Positions 27,586 through 35,453 of a stretch of 41,277 nucleotides of DNA are shown here, piece after piece (positions within the stretch are counted from its first letter, which is position 1; every line of letters starts with the position of its first letter). Under the pieces are notes generated by a model, which was not told the origin of the DNA, did no database searches, and saw only the letters and a program-made list of their open reading frames with translations. Both the position numbers and the translations under genes were made by a program. The DNA is from Bacteroidota bacterium. GTDB lineage: Bacteria > Bacteroidota > Ignavibacteria > Ignavibacteriales > Ignavibacteriaceae. The stretch is taken from the NCBI GenBank assembly GCA_023453665.1, contig JAEXTA010000158.1, positions 1-41,277 on the forward strand. Reading direction: 5' to 3'.

Positions 27586-30500
27586 ATGATAAAAAATTTC
27601 TTACTTGCAATTGCTCTTATGTTGAGCTTCTTTCCGTTTGCGGAAATGTCACTTGCTAACAATTCACCTGAGGGTGTAACTGTTAAAAAGACAGGCAGCA
27701 GCTATACAATTAATTTTAGTCTGCCGCAGTTTGATTATCAAAATTTAAATGCCGCCGGTGAAGAATTTATCCGGCTTAGAGTAAACAATTATGGCACTAC
27801 GTCTGAAGTCGGTTTACCGGAACTTCCGATTGTTTCATTTAACATTGCAATCCCTTACTCACAAAAAACAGTTACTTATAAAGATGTTTTAACCCAACAG
27901 TTTGAGCAGCCGGTTTTAGGAAAAGTATATCCTCACCAGGCACCGTGGGAAAAAAATAATCCGGTCGGTGAAAGACCTTTCACAATAAACAGAGATTATT
28001 ATAACAGCCGTGGTGAAGAACAGCCGTTCATAAAAATATCCGAACCTTTTATTATTGGTGGTGTTAAAGGTGTAACAGTTACTATCAACCCATTCAACTA
28101 TAACCCTGTCGATAATAAACTTAGTGTTGTTGAAAGCGGAAGTTTTACTGTTAATCTCGATGGAACAGTCAATTCAAACGGACAAATCTCAGCAGCGATG
28201 AATTCATTTTTATCATCAGTTTTTGTTGGTTATGATCTGAACAACTTAAGATTAGTAAACAACTATCTTATCATAACAGCTCCGGAATTTGAAGCAGGAT
28301 TAGCTTCATTTGTTAATCATAAAAACTCTACCGGTTATTCAGTTGATGTTTTTACCACAACTGTTGCAGGAACAACAACAACTTCGATTAAGGCTTTCAT
28401 ACAAAACAGGTATAATGTTCCGTCAACAAAACCGGATTATATTCTTCTTGTTGGTGATGTTGAAAAAATTCCTGCTTGGACAGGCGGCGGTGAAGGAAAC
28501 CCCAAAACCGATTTAAACTACGCACAGCTTGAAGGCGGCGACTATTTTGCCGATGCTTTTCTTGGGAGGTTTTCTATTGCAACTGCTGCTGAACTAACCA
28601 ATGCAATTAATAAAACGATATATATGGAAAATTATATCGGTACACTTGCAAAGAAAAATGTTTATATGTCATCAGAAGATAACTGGGATATAACAGAAGG
28701 TACACATAATTATGTGATAAGCACTTACTTTGCTCCTGCAGGTTACACAAATCTTAAATTGTATTCACACACCTATAATGCAACCACAGCACAATTGATT
28801 GCCGCATTAAATGATAACCAGATTTTTGCGATTTATTCAGGACACGGCGCAGAAACTTATTGGGCTGATGGTCCGCAATTATCACAAGCACAGGTAAGAG
28901 CGTTAACAAACACAGTATATCCTTTTGTTTACTCATTTGCCTGTGTTACCGGTTCGTATCACCTGACTGAAAGTTTTGGTGAAACCTGGCTGCGAACAAC
29001 AAATGGCGGTTCAGCATTTTATGGTTCATCTGTAAACTCATACTGGGATGAAGACGATATACTTGAACGCGGAATTTACAAAGCTATGTTCGATGATGAG
29101 ATTACAAAGATCACTCCTATGTTCGATAAGGGTAAAGTATATCTTTATAATCATTACGGAAGTTTCACCCCTACTATTAAAAGATATTTTGAAATGTATA
29201 ACCTTATGGGTGATCCTTCACTTGCAACCGTTAAACAAATTCCAGTTGATACAACGGCGCCGCTGCCGGTTACTGATCTTTCAGTTGTTAATCCTACCTC
29301 GAGTGAGCTTACACTTAACTGGACGGCACCTTACGATTCAACTTTTAACGGTGTTACCCGTTATGATGTGCGTTATTCAACTTCAAATATTACTAACGAT
29401 ATTCAGTTCAACAATGCACCTCAATTGATTTACGGAGGAAACGCCGATACTGCAGGAACACCTAAATCATTTATGGTGCCCGGTCTTGCATTCAATACAC
29501 AGTATTACTTTGCAATCAAAGCTGAAGATATGTGGGGAAACAAATCTCCGATGTCTAATGTTCCGTTTATGGCAACATACCAGGCTCCTGAAATGGCTTG
29601 TGATAAAGATTCAATTTATTGTGTTGTGGATGTTAATACTAATGATACTGATAGTCTCATCATTTCAAATATTACATCATTCAACTCTACACTTGATTAT
29701 TCAATTGAACTTACGAACAATACATTCCCCGGAAATGTAAAAGCATACATTGTTCCGGTTAATAATGAAATTGTTAACAGTGCGGGGGAGGATAAAGATT
29801 TTCTACCGAATAGTTACGGAAGCAGCATTAAAGGAAGCGGTGGTCCTGACATATTCGGCTATGAATGGATTGACAGCGATGATCCTAACGGTCCTGATTA
29901 TGTTTGGAATGACATCGTTGCAACCGGTACACAAATCACAAACTGGGTAGCAACAAGCACCGCTGATCCTAAAGATGATGGTGTTGCCGGTCCGTTCCCG
30001 TTAGGCTTCAACTTCAAATTTTATGGTAATATTAAAACACAGATTTACGTTTATACAAACGGAATATTTGCATTCACTCCGATAACAGAGAACTGGTACA
30101 CTAATACTTCAATACCAGCTTCAACGAGTCCTAATTCTTTCATCGCACCTTTCTGGGACGACCTTGATGGAAGAACACAGGGAACAGTTCATTACAAACA
30201 GGATGGTAACAGATTTATTATTCAGTTTACCAACTGGCAGAAATATAGTGCAAGCGGTTCACTAACATTCCAGGTTGTATTTAATTCAAACGGAAAAATT
30301 CAATTCTACTACCAGACACTTACAGGTACATTAAACAGCTGCACAGTTGGAATTGAAAATGATTTAGGCAATGATGGTTTGCAGGTTGTAAGAGATGCTG
30401 CTTACTTAAAAAATAATCATGCAATTGAATTTGCCGCCGAACCTGACTGGCTTGCTGCGAACAATATCAGCGGAAGAATTTATAATGGTAACTCTGCAGC

Positions 30501-31215
30501 AGTTGTTCTGAACTTTATGAATGATGAACTCGAACTCGGATTGTATTCAATGGATATGGTCATTACATCAAATGATCCGGTTCATCCCACAGTTACAGTT
30601 CCTGTTGTTATGTTTGTTACTGTTACTCCGGTTGAGTTGTCAACCTTCTCAGCTAAAAATAATTATGATGAAGTTATTCTAAGCTGGCAGACTGCCACAG
30701 AAAAAAATAACCGTGGTTTTGAAATTCAGAGAAGTCTTAACACCGGCAATGAATCAAAATCATGGCAAACACTTTCATTTGTTAACGGTAAAGGAACAAC
30801 CACACAATCAACAAATTATTCTTTCCGTGATAAAATAAAAGGAACAGGCCAATATGTTTACCGTCTGAAACAAATAGACTTTGACGGTACATTCAGTGTT
30901 AGTCCGGAAGTTGAAGTTGATATGACTGGTCCGGATAAATTTGAACTTGTACAGAACTATCCGAATCCTTTCAACCCCACAACAACAATAAAGTACGCTC
31001 TTCCGGTTGAAAGTAATGTTACAATTTCAATTTATAATCTGCTTGGTGAACTTGTTGAAACATTAGTCAACAAAGTTGAACAGCCAGGTTACTTTGAAGT
31101 TGAATGGAATGCATCGAACCTTTCATCAGGAATGTATATCTATTCAATGCAGACTAAAGAAGTTGCAACAGGAAATGAAACACGTTCAATCAAAAAAATG
31201 GTATTGATGAAATAA
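27586..31215 (+). CDS. Gingipain-like C25 cysteine peptidase with T9SS sorting domain
   Basis: 1209 residues. Signal peptide 1-25. Propeptide-like beta region to about 220. Peptidase C25 domain about 225-560 with LLVGDVEKIP, catalytic His420 (YSGHGAE) and Cys453 (FACVTGSYH). Fibronectin III domain about 575-665 (LTLNWTAPYDS). A beta-sandwich region around 740-980 (FPLGFNFKFYGN, APFWDDLDG). Sorting domain from about 1125 (QNYPNPFNPTTTIKYALP ... KKMVLMK). It should be exported by T9SS and anchored at, or released from, the surface, cleaving proteins outside the cell; specificity unknown. AAAGGTAGAA precedes the start. It is placed between the two hydrogenase modules in the same direction. Confidence 0.93.
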   Translation: MIKNFLLAIALMLSFFPFAEMSLANNSPEGVTVKKTGSSYTINFSLPQFDYQNLNAAGEEFIRLRVNNYGTTSEVGLPELPIVSFNIAIPYSQKTVTYKDVLTQQFEQPVLGKVYPHQAPWEKNNPVGERPFTINRDYYNSRGEEQPFIKISEPFIIGGVKGVTVTINPFNYNPVDNKLSVVESGSFTVNLDGTVNSNGQISAAMNSFLSSVFVGYDLNNLRLVNNYLIITAPEFEAGLASFVNHKNSTGYSVDVFTTTVAGTTTTSIKAFIQNRYNVPSTKPDYILLVGDVEKIPAWTGGGEGNPKTDLNYAQLEGGDYFADAFLGRFSIATAAELTNAINKTIYMENYIGTLAKKNVYMSSEDNWDITEGTHNYVISTYFAPAGYTNLKLYSHTYNATTAQLIAALNDNQIFAIYSGHGAETYWADGPQLSQAQVRALTNTVYPFVYSFACVTGSYHLTESFGETWLRTTNGGSAFYGSSVNSYWDEDDILERGIYKAMFDDEITKITPMFDKGKVYLYNHYGSFTPTIKRYFEMYNLMGDPSLATVKQIPVDTTAPLPVTDLSVVNPTSSELTLNWTAPYDSTFNGVTRYDVRYSTSNITNDIQFNNAPQLIYGGNADTAGTPKSFMVPGLAFNTQYYFAIKAEDMWGNKSPMSNVPFMATYQAPEMACDKDSIYCVVDVNTNDTDSLIISNITSFNSTLDYSIELTNNTFPGNVKAYIVPVNNEIVNSAGEDKDFLPNSYGSSIKGSGGPDIFGYEWIDSDDPNGPDYVWNDIVATGTQITNWVATSTADPKDDGVAGPFPLGFNFKFYGNIKTQIYVYTNGIFAFTPITENWYTNTSIPASTSPNSFIAPFWDDLDGRTQGTVHYKQDGNRFIIQFTNWQKYSASGSLTFQVVFNSNGKIQFYYQTLTGTLNSCTVGIENDLGNDGLQVVRDAAYLKNNHAIEFAAEPDWLAANNISGRIYNGNSAAVVLNFMNDELELGLYSMDMVITSNDPVHPTVTVPVVMFVTVTPVELSTFSAKNNYDEVILSWQTATEKNNRGFEIQRSLNTGNESKSWQTLSFVNGKGTTTQSTNYSFRDKIKGTGQYVYRLKQIDFDGTFSVSPEVEVDMTGPDKFELVQNYPNPFNPTTTIKYALPVESNVTISIYNLLGELVETLVNKVEQPGYFEVEWNASNLSSGMYIYSMQTKEVATGNETRSIKKMVLMK

Positions 31216-31227
31216 ATTTCTTTTACT

Positions 31228-31267
31228 AACGGAGATTGCAGGCATGGACTTGTTTGTAATCTCCGTT
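31228..31267 (+). terminator. Long hairpin after C25 peptidase gene
   Basis: AACGGAGATT (31228-31237) pairs perfectly with AATCTCCGTT (31258-31267). The stem extends inward with G-U pairs to 17 pairs and a 6-base loop (31245-31250). Only a short T-run follows (GTTTAAG), so it is a probable rather than textbook terminator. It would separate the C25 gene from hydrogenase module 2. Confidence 0.65.
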
Positions 31268-31357
31268 TAAGATTAAGAGAAAGAAAAAGAATAAGAGAAA
31301 AAGTTTTAGAGACAGAATAAATCCATATAACAAACAATAATAAATATGGGGTTCGCA

Positions 31358-31738
31358 ATGGCTAAAGTAGCAATAATAGACGATGATCCGGATATCCTCG
31401 ATGCCAGCAGTTTAGTGTTGGTTTCAAAGGGTTATGAAGTAATAACAGCAAGTAACCCGGATGACGGATACAAAATCGTAAAAGAACAATCTCCGGATAT
31501 CATCATACTTGATGTGATGATGAACGAACCGGATGACGGATTTTTCCTTGCACAAAAATTCCGCAGAGAAAAGATCACTATACCAATACTTATGTACACA
31601 TCAGTTTCAAAAGCATTGGGACTTGAATTCGGCGCCGGTGAAATGGTTCCTGTAGATGATTTCGTTGAGAAACCAATTTCACCAGAAACATTAATCGAAA
31701 AAGTTGAAAAACTTTTACACCTGCACGTAAAGGAGTAG
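31358..31738 (+). CDS. Single-domain response regulator (receiver), first gene of module 2
   Basis: 126 residues from the ATG at 31358; the in-frame ATG at 31346 is less likely because the GGGG site (31348-31351) would then overlap the start. Receiver fold: IDDD acidic pocket, phospho-acceptor Asp52 (IILDVMMNE), MYTSV switch residue, Lys in VEKPISPETL. As in the receiver at 25442, the phosphorylation loop continues MNEPDDGFFLAQKFR and beta4-alpha4 reads KALGLEFGAGE. No output domain. Only 5 bases before the second hydC-like gene, so a member of that operon. The kinase is not encoded alongside; the fusion kinase or the RegB-like kinase at 35454 are candidates. Confidence 0.9.
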   Translation: MAKVAIIDDDPDILDASSLVLVSKGYEVITASNPDDGYKIVKEQSPDIIILDVMMNEPDDGFFLAQKFRREKITIPILMYTSVSKALGLEFGAGEMVPVDDFVEKPISPETLIEKVEKLLHLHVKE

Positions 31739-31743
31739 AGCAT

Positions 31744-32217
31744 ATGCTTGTTGTAGAAAAAAATGCTCTCTCCGAAGAAATAGAGAGCTTTGTAAATAAA
31801 TATGGTAATGACAGGTCATCATTGCTGATGATACTTCATGAAATTCAGAAAAAACACAGACACATTTCTGAATTTGCCCAGCAGGAAGTTGCAAGATTAC
31901 TTAACATACATCCTGTTGAAGTGTTTAGTGTTATATCATTTTTTGCTTTCCTTAATTCAAATCCCAAAGGTAGAAACCTTGTTCGCGTATGTCAGACCAT
32001 CTCCTGTGACATGCAGGGAAAGGATGCAGTTATAAAAGCGATTGAAAGAGAACTGGGGATTAAAATCGGCGAAACAACAAAGGATAATAAATTCACAGTT
32101 GAATATGCAAACTGTCTGGGTTTGTGTGATATGGGTCCGGCTATGGCGATCAATGATCAGGTTTACACTAATCTGACGCCCGAAAAAGCAGTTGAACTTT
32201 TAAACAGGGTTAAGTGA
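31744..32217 (+). CDS. hydC: HydC/NuoE-like [2Fe-2S] subunit (module 2)
   Basis: 157 residues, thioredoxin-like [2Fe-2S] protein of the NuoE family. All four ligands are present: VCQTISCDMQG (Cx4C) and NCLGLCDMGPAM (Cx3C). AAGGAG lies about 8 bases before the ATG. It differs clearly from the module 1 copy over its whole length, so this is an old paralogue rather than a recent duplication. It is followed immediately by the HydB-like gene, with GAGGTG at its stop codon serving the next start. Confidence 0.9.
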   Translation: MLVVEKNALSEEIESFVNKYGNDRSSLLMILHEIQKKHRHISEFAQQEVARLLNIHPVEVFSVISFFAFLNSNPKGRNLVRVCQTISCDMQGKDAVIKAIERELGIKIGETTKDNKFTVEYANCLGLCDMGPAMAINDQVYTNLTPEKAVELLNRVK

Positions 32218-32224
32218 GGTGAAT

Positions 32225-33433
32225 ATGGAAATAACAAAAACTAAACGAACCGGTCCTGTGATCTTCTCGGAATACAAAAGAGGAGATGCAATTAAAAAAG
32301 CTTTAAAGATGTCGCGTGAAGATATCTTGTTCGAACTTAAAGATTCAAAATTAAAAGGAAGAGGCGGTGCAGGATTTCCAACATCAACGAAATGGATGTT
32401 GACTGCTGCTGCGAAATCAGATAAAAAATTTCTTGTCTGTAATGCTGATGAAGGCGAACCCGGCACATTTAAAGACAGAGTTCTTCTTATAGAATATCCT
32501 GAACTTATCTGTGACGGAATGGTTATCGGCGGATATACCGTCGGTGCACAGCAGGGAATAATTTATCTTCGTGGTGAGTATGAATATTTATTAAAACCTC
32601 TCGAAGATTATCTTGAATCAATGAGAAAGGATAATCTGCTCGGTAAAAATATTTGCGGAGTTGATGGTTTTGATTTTGACATCACAGTATTCCTCGGTTC
32701 AGGCGCTTATGTGTGCGGCGAAGAAACCGCTTTGATCGAATCACTTGAAGGACATCGCGGAGAACCACGCAACAGACCACCTTATCCTATCAATACTGGT
32801 TACCTTGGCAAACCTACTTCAGTTAATAATGTTGAAACATTAGCTGCTATAACTCATATCATAATGAAAGGCGGAAAATGGTTCAGCAAACATGGAACAG
32901 ATAAATCATCAGGTTCAAAATTATTTTCTGTTTCAGGCGATTGCGAAAAACCCGGCGTATATGAATTACCATGGGGAACAAAAGTGAGTGAACTGCTTGA
33001 AATGGTTGGAGCAAAAAATACAAAGGCTGTGCAGATAGGCGGAGCTTCCGGTGTTTGCATTCCCAAATCACAGTTTAACAGAACACTCGCTTATGAAGAT
33101 GTTGCCACCGGTGGTTCTATAATGATCTTTAACGAGAGCAGGGATATGCTTCATGTTTTAAAGAACTTTATGGAATTTTTTGTTGATGAATCCTGCGGTC
33201 AATGTACACCCTGCCGTATTGGAAATACAAAACTACTAGAAGGTATTGAGATGATCGAAAAAGATCAGTTTACTTTTGCTTACATCAATAAACTGAAAGA
33301 TCTTGGAAGAACAATGCAGCTATCTTCAAAATGCGGATTGGGACAATCAAGTCCGAACCCGTTTATATCAATTCTTGAAAACTTCAAAGATGAAATCTTT
33401 AACAGCGGTATCGGAGGTAGAAATGGAAAGTAA
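32225..33433 (+). CDS. hydB: HydB/NuoF-like flavin subunit (module 2), short form
   Basis: 402 residues from the ATG at 32225, using GAGGTG at 32216-32221; the GTG at 32219 overlaps that site. It contains only the NuoF core: FMN/NAD(H) motifs (LKGRGGAGFPTSTKW, CNADEGEPGTFKDR, GAYVCGEETALIESLEG) and one [4Fe-4S] site (ESCGQCTPCRIG ... SKCGLGQ). Compared with HydB of module 1 it lacks the N-terminal thioredoxin-like domain and the C-terminal two-cluster ferredoxin domain. It should transfer electrons between NAD(H) and the HydA below. Without the ferredoxin domain, bifurcation is less certain. The 3' end overlaps hydA by 11 bases. Confidence 0.92.
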   Translation: MEITKTKRTGPVIFSEYKRGDAIKKALKMSREDILFELKDSKLKGRGGAGFPTSTKWMLTAAAKSDKKFLVCNADEGEPGTFKDRVLLIEYPELICDGMVIGGYTVGAQQGIIYLRGEYEYLLKPLEDYLESMRKDNLLGKNICGVDGFDFDITVFLGSGAYVCGEETALIESLEGHRGEPRNRPPYPINTGYLGKPTSVNNVETLAAITHIIMKGGKWFSKHGTDKSSGSKLFSVSGDCEKPGVYELPWGTKVSELLEMVGAKNTKAVQIGGASGVCIPKSQFNRTLAYEDVATGGSIMIFNESRDMLHVLKNFMEFFVDESCGQCTPCRIGNTKLLEGIEMIEKDQFTFAYINKLKDLGRTMQLSSKCGLGQSSPNPFISILENFKDEIFNSGIGGRNGK

Positions 33434-35336
33434 AAAATCAATGAGAGCACCAGTAAGCCAGAAGCCGCATGTTATTGAAAAACCGGAACACCCGGAACAC
33501 ATAGGCGGTTCTATCTCAATTGAGATAAACGAAAAGAAAGTAACAGTTCCTTTCGGTACAACAATACTTGAAGCATGCAGGCAGAACCAGGTACATATAC
33601 CGACACTCTGTCATCACGAAGATCTTTGTGTAGCAGGAGTATGTCGTGTATGTGTCGTTGAAGTTGAGGGAATGAGAACACTGCAGGCATCCTGTGCATT
33701 CCCTATTACTGCACCAATCAAAATTCGTACAACAACAAATGAAGTAAGAAGAGCAAGAAAAAATATTATTGATCTTCTTTTAAGTGAACATTATGGTGAG
33801 TGTTATTCATGTTTCAGAAATAATAACTGCGAACTTCAGACACTCGCAAAAGAATACGGTGTTGACCACTATAATTTCGGTCACGTGACAAATCCGAGAT
33901 ATGAAGTTGATAACTCATCATATTCAGTTGTTCGTGATATGGACAAATGTATACTTTGTAAACGCTGTGTAAGAACCTGTATTGATCTGCAGGAAGTCGG
34001 AGTTCTTGAAGCAATCGACAGGGGACACAACACACACATCGGAACATTCTGGGATAAACCGCTCGCTGAAGTAATCTGTATCAACTGCGGACAGTGTATT
34101 AACAGATGTCCAACCGGTGCTTTACGCGCTAACGATCCGCGCGATGAAATATGGGCTGCGATTGACGATCCTAAAAAACATGTTGTCATCCAAACGGCTC
34201 CATCACCAAGAGCGGCAATCTGCGAAGAGTTCGGAATGGAAGCAGGCACATCACTTACAGGTGAAATGAACACAGCATTAAAACGTATCGGCTTTGATGT
34301 TGTTTTCGATACAAACTTTACTGCCGACTTAACAATCTTTGAAGAAGGAACTGAACTTATCATAAGATTGTACAATGCGCTTGTTAAGAAAGAACCTGTT
34401 TTCCTGCCTCAGTTTACTTCGTGTTCGCCGGGATGGGTAAAATACCTGGAACATTTTTATCCCGAATATATTCCGAACCTGAGCACAGCAAAATCACCTC
34501 AGCAAATGTTTGGCGCGTTGATCAAAACTTTTTACGCACAGAAAAAGGGCATCGATCCGAAGGATATAGTGTCAGTTGCAGTGATGCCTTGTTCAGCGAA
34601 AAAGTTTGAGTGTAACAGACCGGAAATGAGTGACTCAGGATTTAAAGATGTTGACTACGGTTTAACCACACGTGAGCTTGCTCAAATGATTAAGGAAGCA
34701 GGTATCTATTTACCTGAAATGCCTAAATCAAATTTTGATGATCCGTTCGGTGAAGCATCAGGTGCCGGATTAATCTTTGGCGCAACCGGCGGTGTTATGG
34801 AAGCAGCTTTAAGAACTGTTGTCGAGTTCGTAACAGGAAAGAAAGTTGAAAACATATTTGCTAATGCCGACATAGTTCCTTTAAGAGGATTTGAAGGTAT
34901 TAAATATGCTGAACTTCCTATTACAGAAGTCGGTCCTGTCCCTGCATTGATCAAACATCTTGTTACCGACTGGAACTGGCTGAAAGGTGCTACACTTAAA
35001 GTTGCAGTTGCACATGGAACAGCTAATGCTAAAAAAGTTATGGACGATATTAAAGCAGGCGGTAAGTTCAGTGAATGTCACTTCATTGAATTTATGGCTT
35101 GTCCGGGTGGTTGTATAGGCGGCGGCGGTCAGCCTATTCCAACAACTCCAGAGATCCGTAAACTGAGAGCAAAAGCTATCTATGATGAAGATAGTTCACT
35201 TCCCGTCAGAAAATCTCATGAAAACAGGCATGTTGTTGAGATATACGACGAGTTTCTGAAAGAAGGTCCTTGCGGACATCTTTCACACAAACTTTTACAT
35301 ACACATTATGTAAAAAGAGGAAAGTACATAGCATAA
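33423..35336 (+). CDS. hydA: [FeFe]-hydrogenase catalytic subunit HydA (module 2), TSCSP variant
   Basis: 637 residues from the ATG at 33423, with GGAGG at 33413-33417. The frame is open further upstream, but that part is a shadow of HydB. A 30-residue extension, then [2Fe-2S] (PTLCHHEDLCVAGVCRVC), His-ligated cluster (HYGECYSCFRNNNC), two [4Fe-4S] (CILCKRCVRTC, CINCGQCINRC), and the H-cluster domain: TSCSPGW (Cys334, Ser335), MPCSAKKFE (Cys390), MACPGGCIGGGGQP (Cys560, Cys564). Ser335 stands where the module 1 protein and Clostridium pasteurianum CpI have a cluster-ligand Cys. Otherwise a normal NAD-linked HydA/HndD-type subunit. Last gene of the module 2 trimer. Confidence 0.94.
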   Translation: MESKKSMRAPVSQKPHVIEKPEHPEHIGGSISIEINEKKVTVPFGTTILEACRQNQVHIPTLCHHEDLCVAGVCRVCVVEVEGMRTLQASCAFPITAPIKIRTTTNEVRRARKNIIDLLLSEHYGECYSCFRNNNCELQTLAKEYGVDHYNFGHVTNPRYEVDNSSYSVVRDMDKCILCKRCVRTCIDLQEVGVLEAIDRGHNTHIGTFWDKPLAEVICINCGQCINRCPTGALRANDPRDEIWAAIDDPKKHVVIQTAPSPRAAICEEFGMEAGTSLTGEMNTALKRIGFDVVFDTNFTADLTIFEEGTELIIRLYNALVKKEPVFLPQFTSCSPGWVKYLEHFYPEYIPNLSTAKSPQQMFGALIKTFYAQKKGIDPKDIVSVAVMPCSAKKFECNRPEMSDSGFKDVDYGLTTRELAQMIKEAGIYLPEMPKSNFDDPFGEASGAGLIFGATGGVMEAALRTVVEFVTGKKVENIFANADIVPLRGFEGIKYAELPITEVGPVPALIKHLVTDWNWLKGATLKVAVAHGTANAKKVMDDIKAGGKFSECHFIEFMACPGGCIGGGGQPIPTTPEIRKLRAKAIYDEDSSLPVRKSHENRHVVEIYDEFLKEGPCGHLSHKLLHTHYVKRGKYIA

Positions 35337-35350
35337 GAAAATTGAAGAAT

Positions 35351-35418
35351 GTCTGTCTCAATATCCTAGGTTGTTGTTTAATACTCTAACTTCTGGTGAA
35401 CAGCAAATTGAGACAGAC
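35351..35418. repeat. Perfect 12-bp inverted repeat after hydA (module 2)
   Basis: GTCTGTCTCAAT (35351-35362) and ATTGAGACAGAC (35407-35418) separated by 44 bases. The pairing can continue outward with GAAG (35344-35347) and CTTC (35420-35423) after a small bulge. No T-run follows, so it is not an ordinary terminator. It lies in the 117-base gap between hydA and the histidine kinase gene. Confidence 0.6.
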
Positions 35419-35453
35419 GCTTCAGTATTAGCATAATTAATTGTGAGAGTTTT

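Noticed and set aside
28310..29950. Several open frames with Leu/Ile/Val-rich translations inside the C25 peptidase gene
   Set aside because: They are out-of-frame shadows of the peptidase gene, without start sites or domains.
33303..33422. Longer N-terminus for HydA of module 2
   Set aside because: It lies entirely over the HydB coding end, has no domain similarity, and a strong GGAGG precedes the ATG at 33423.
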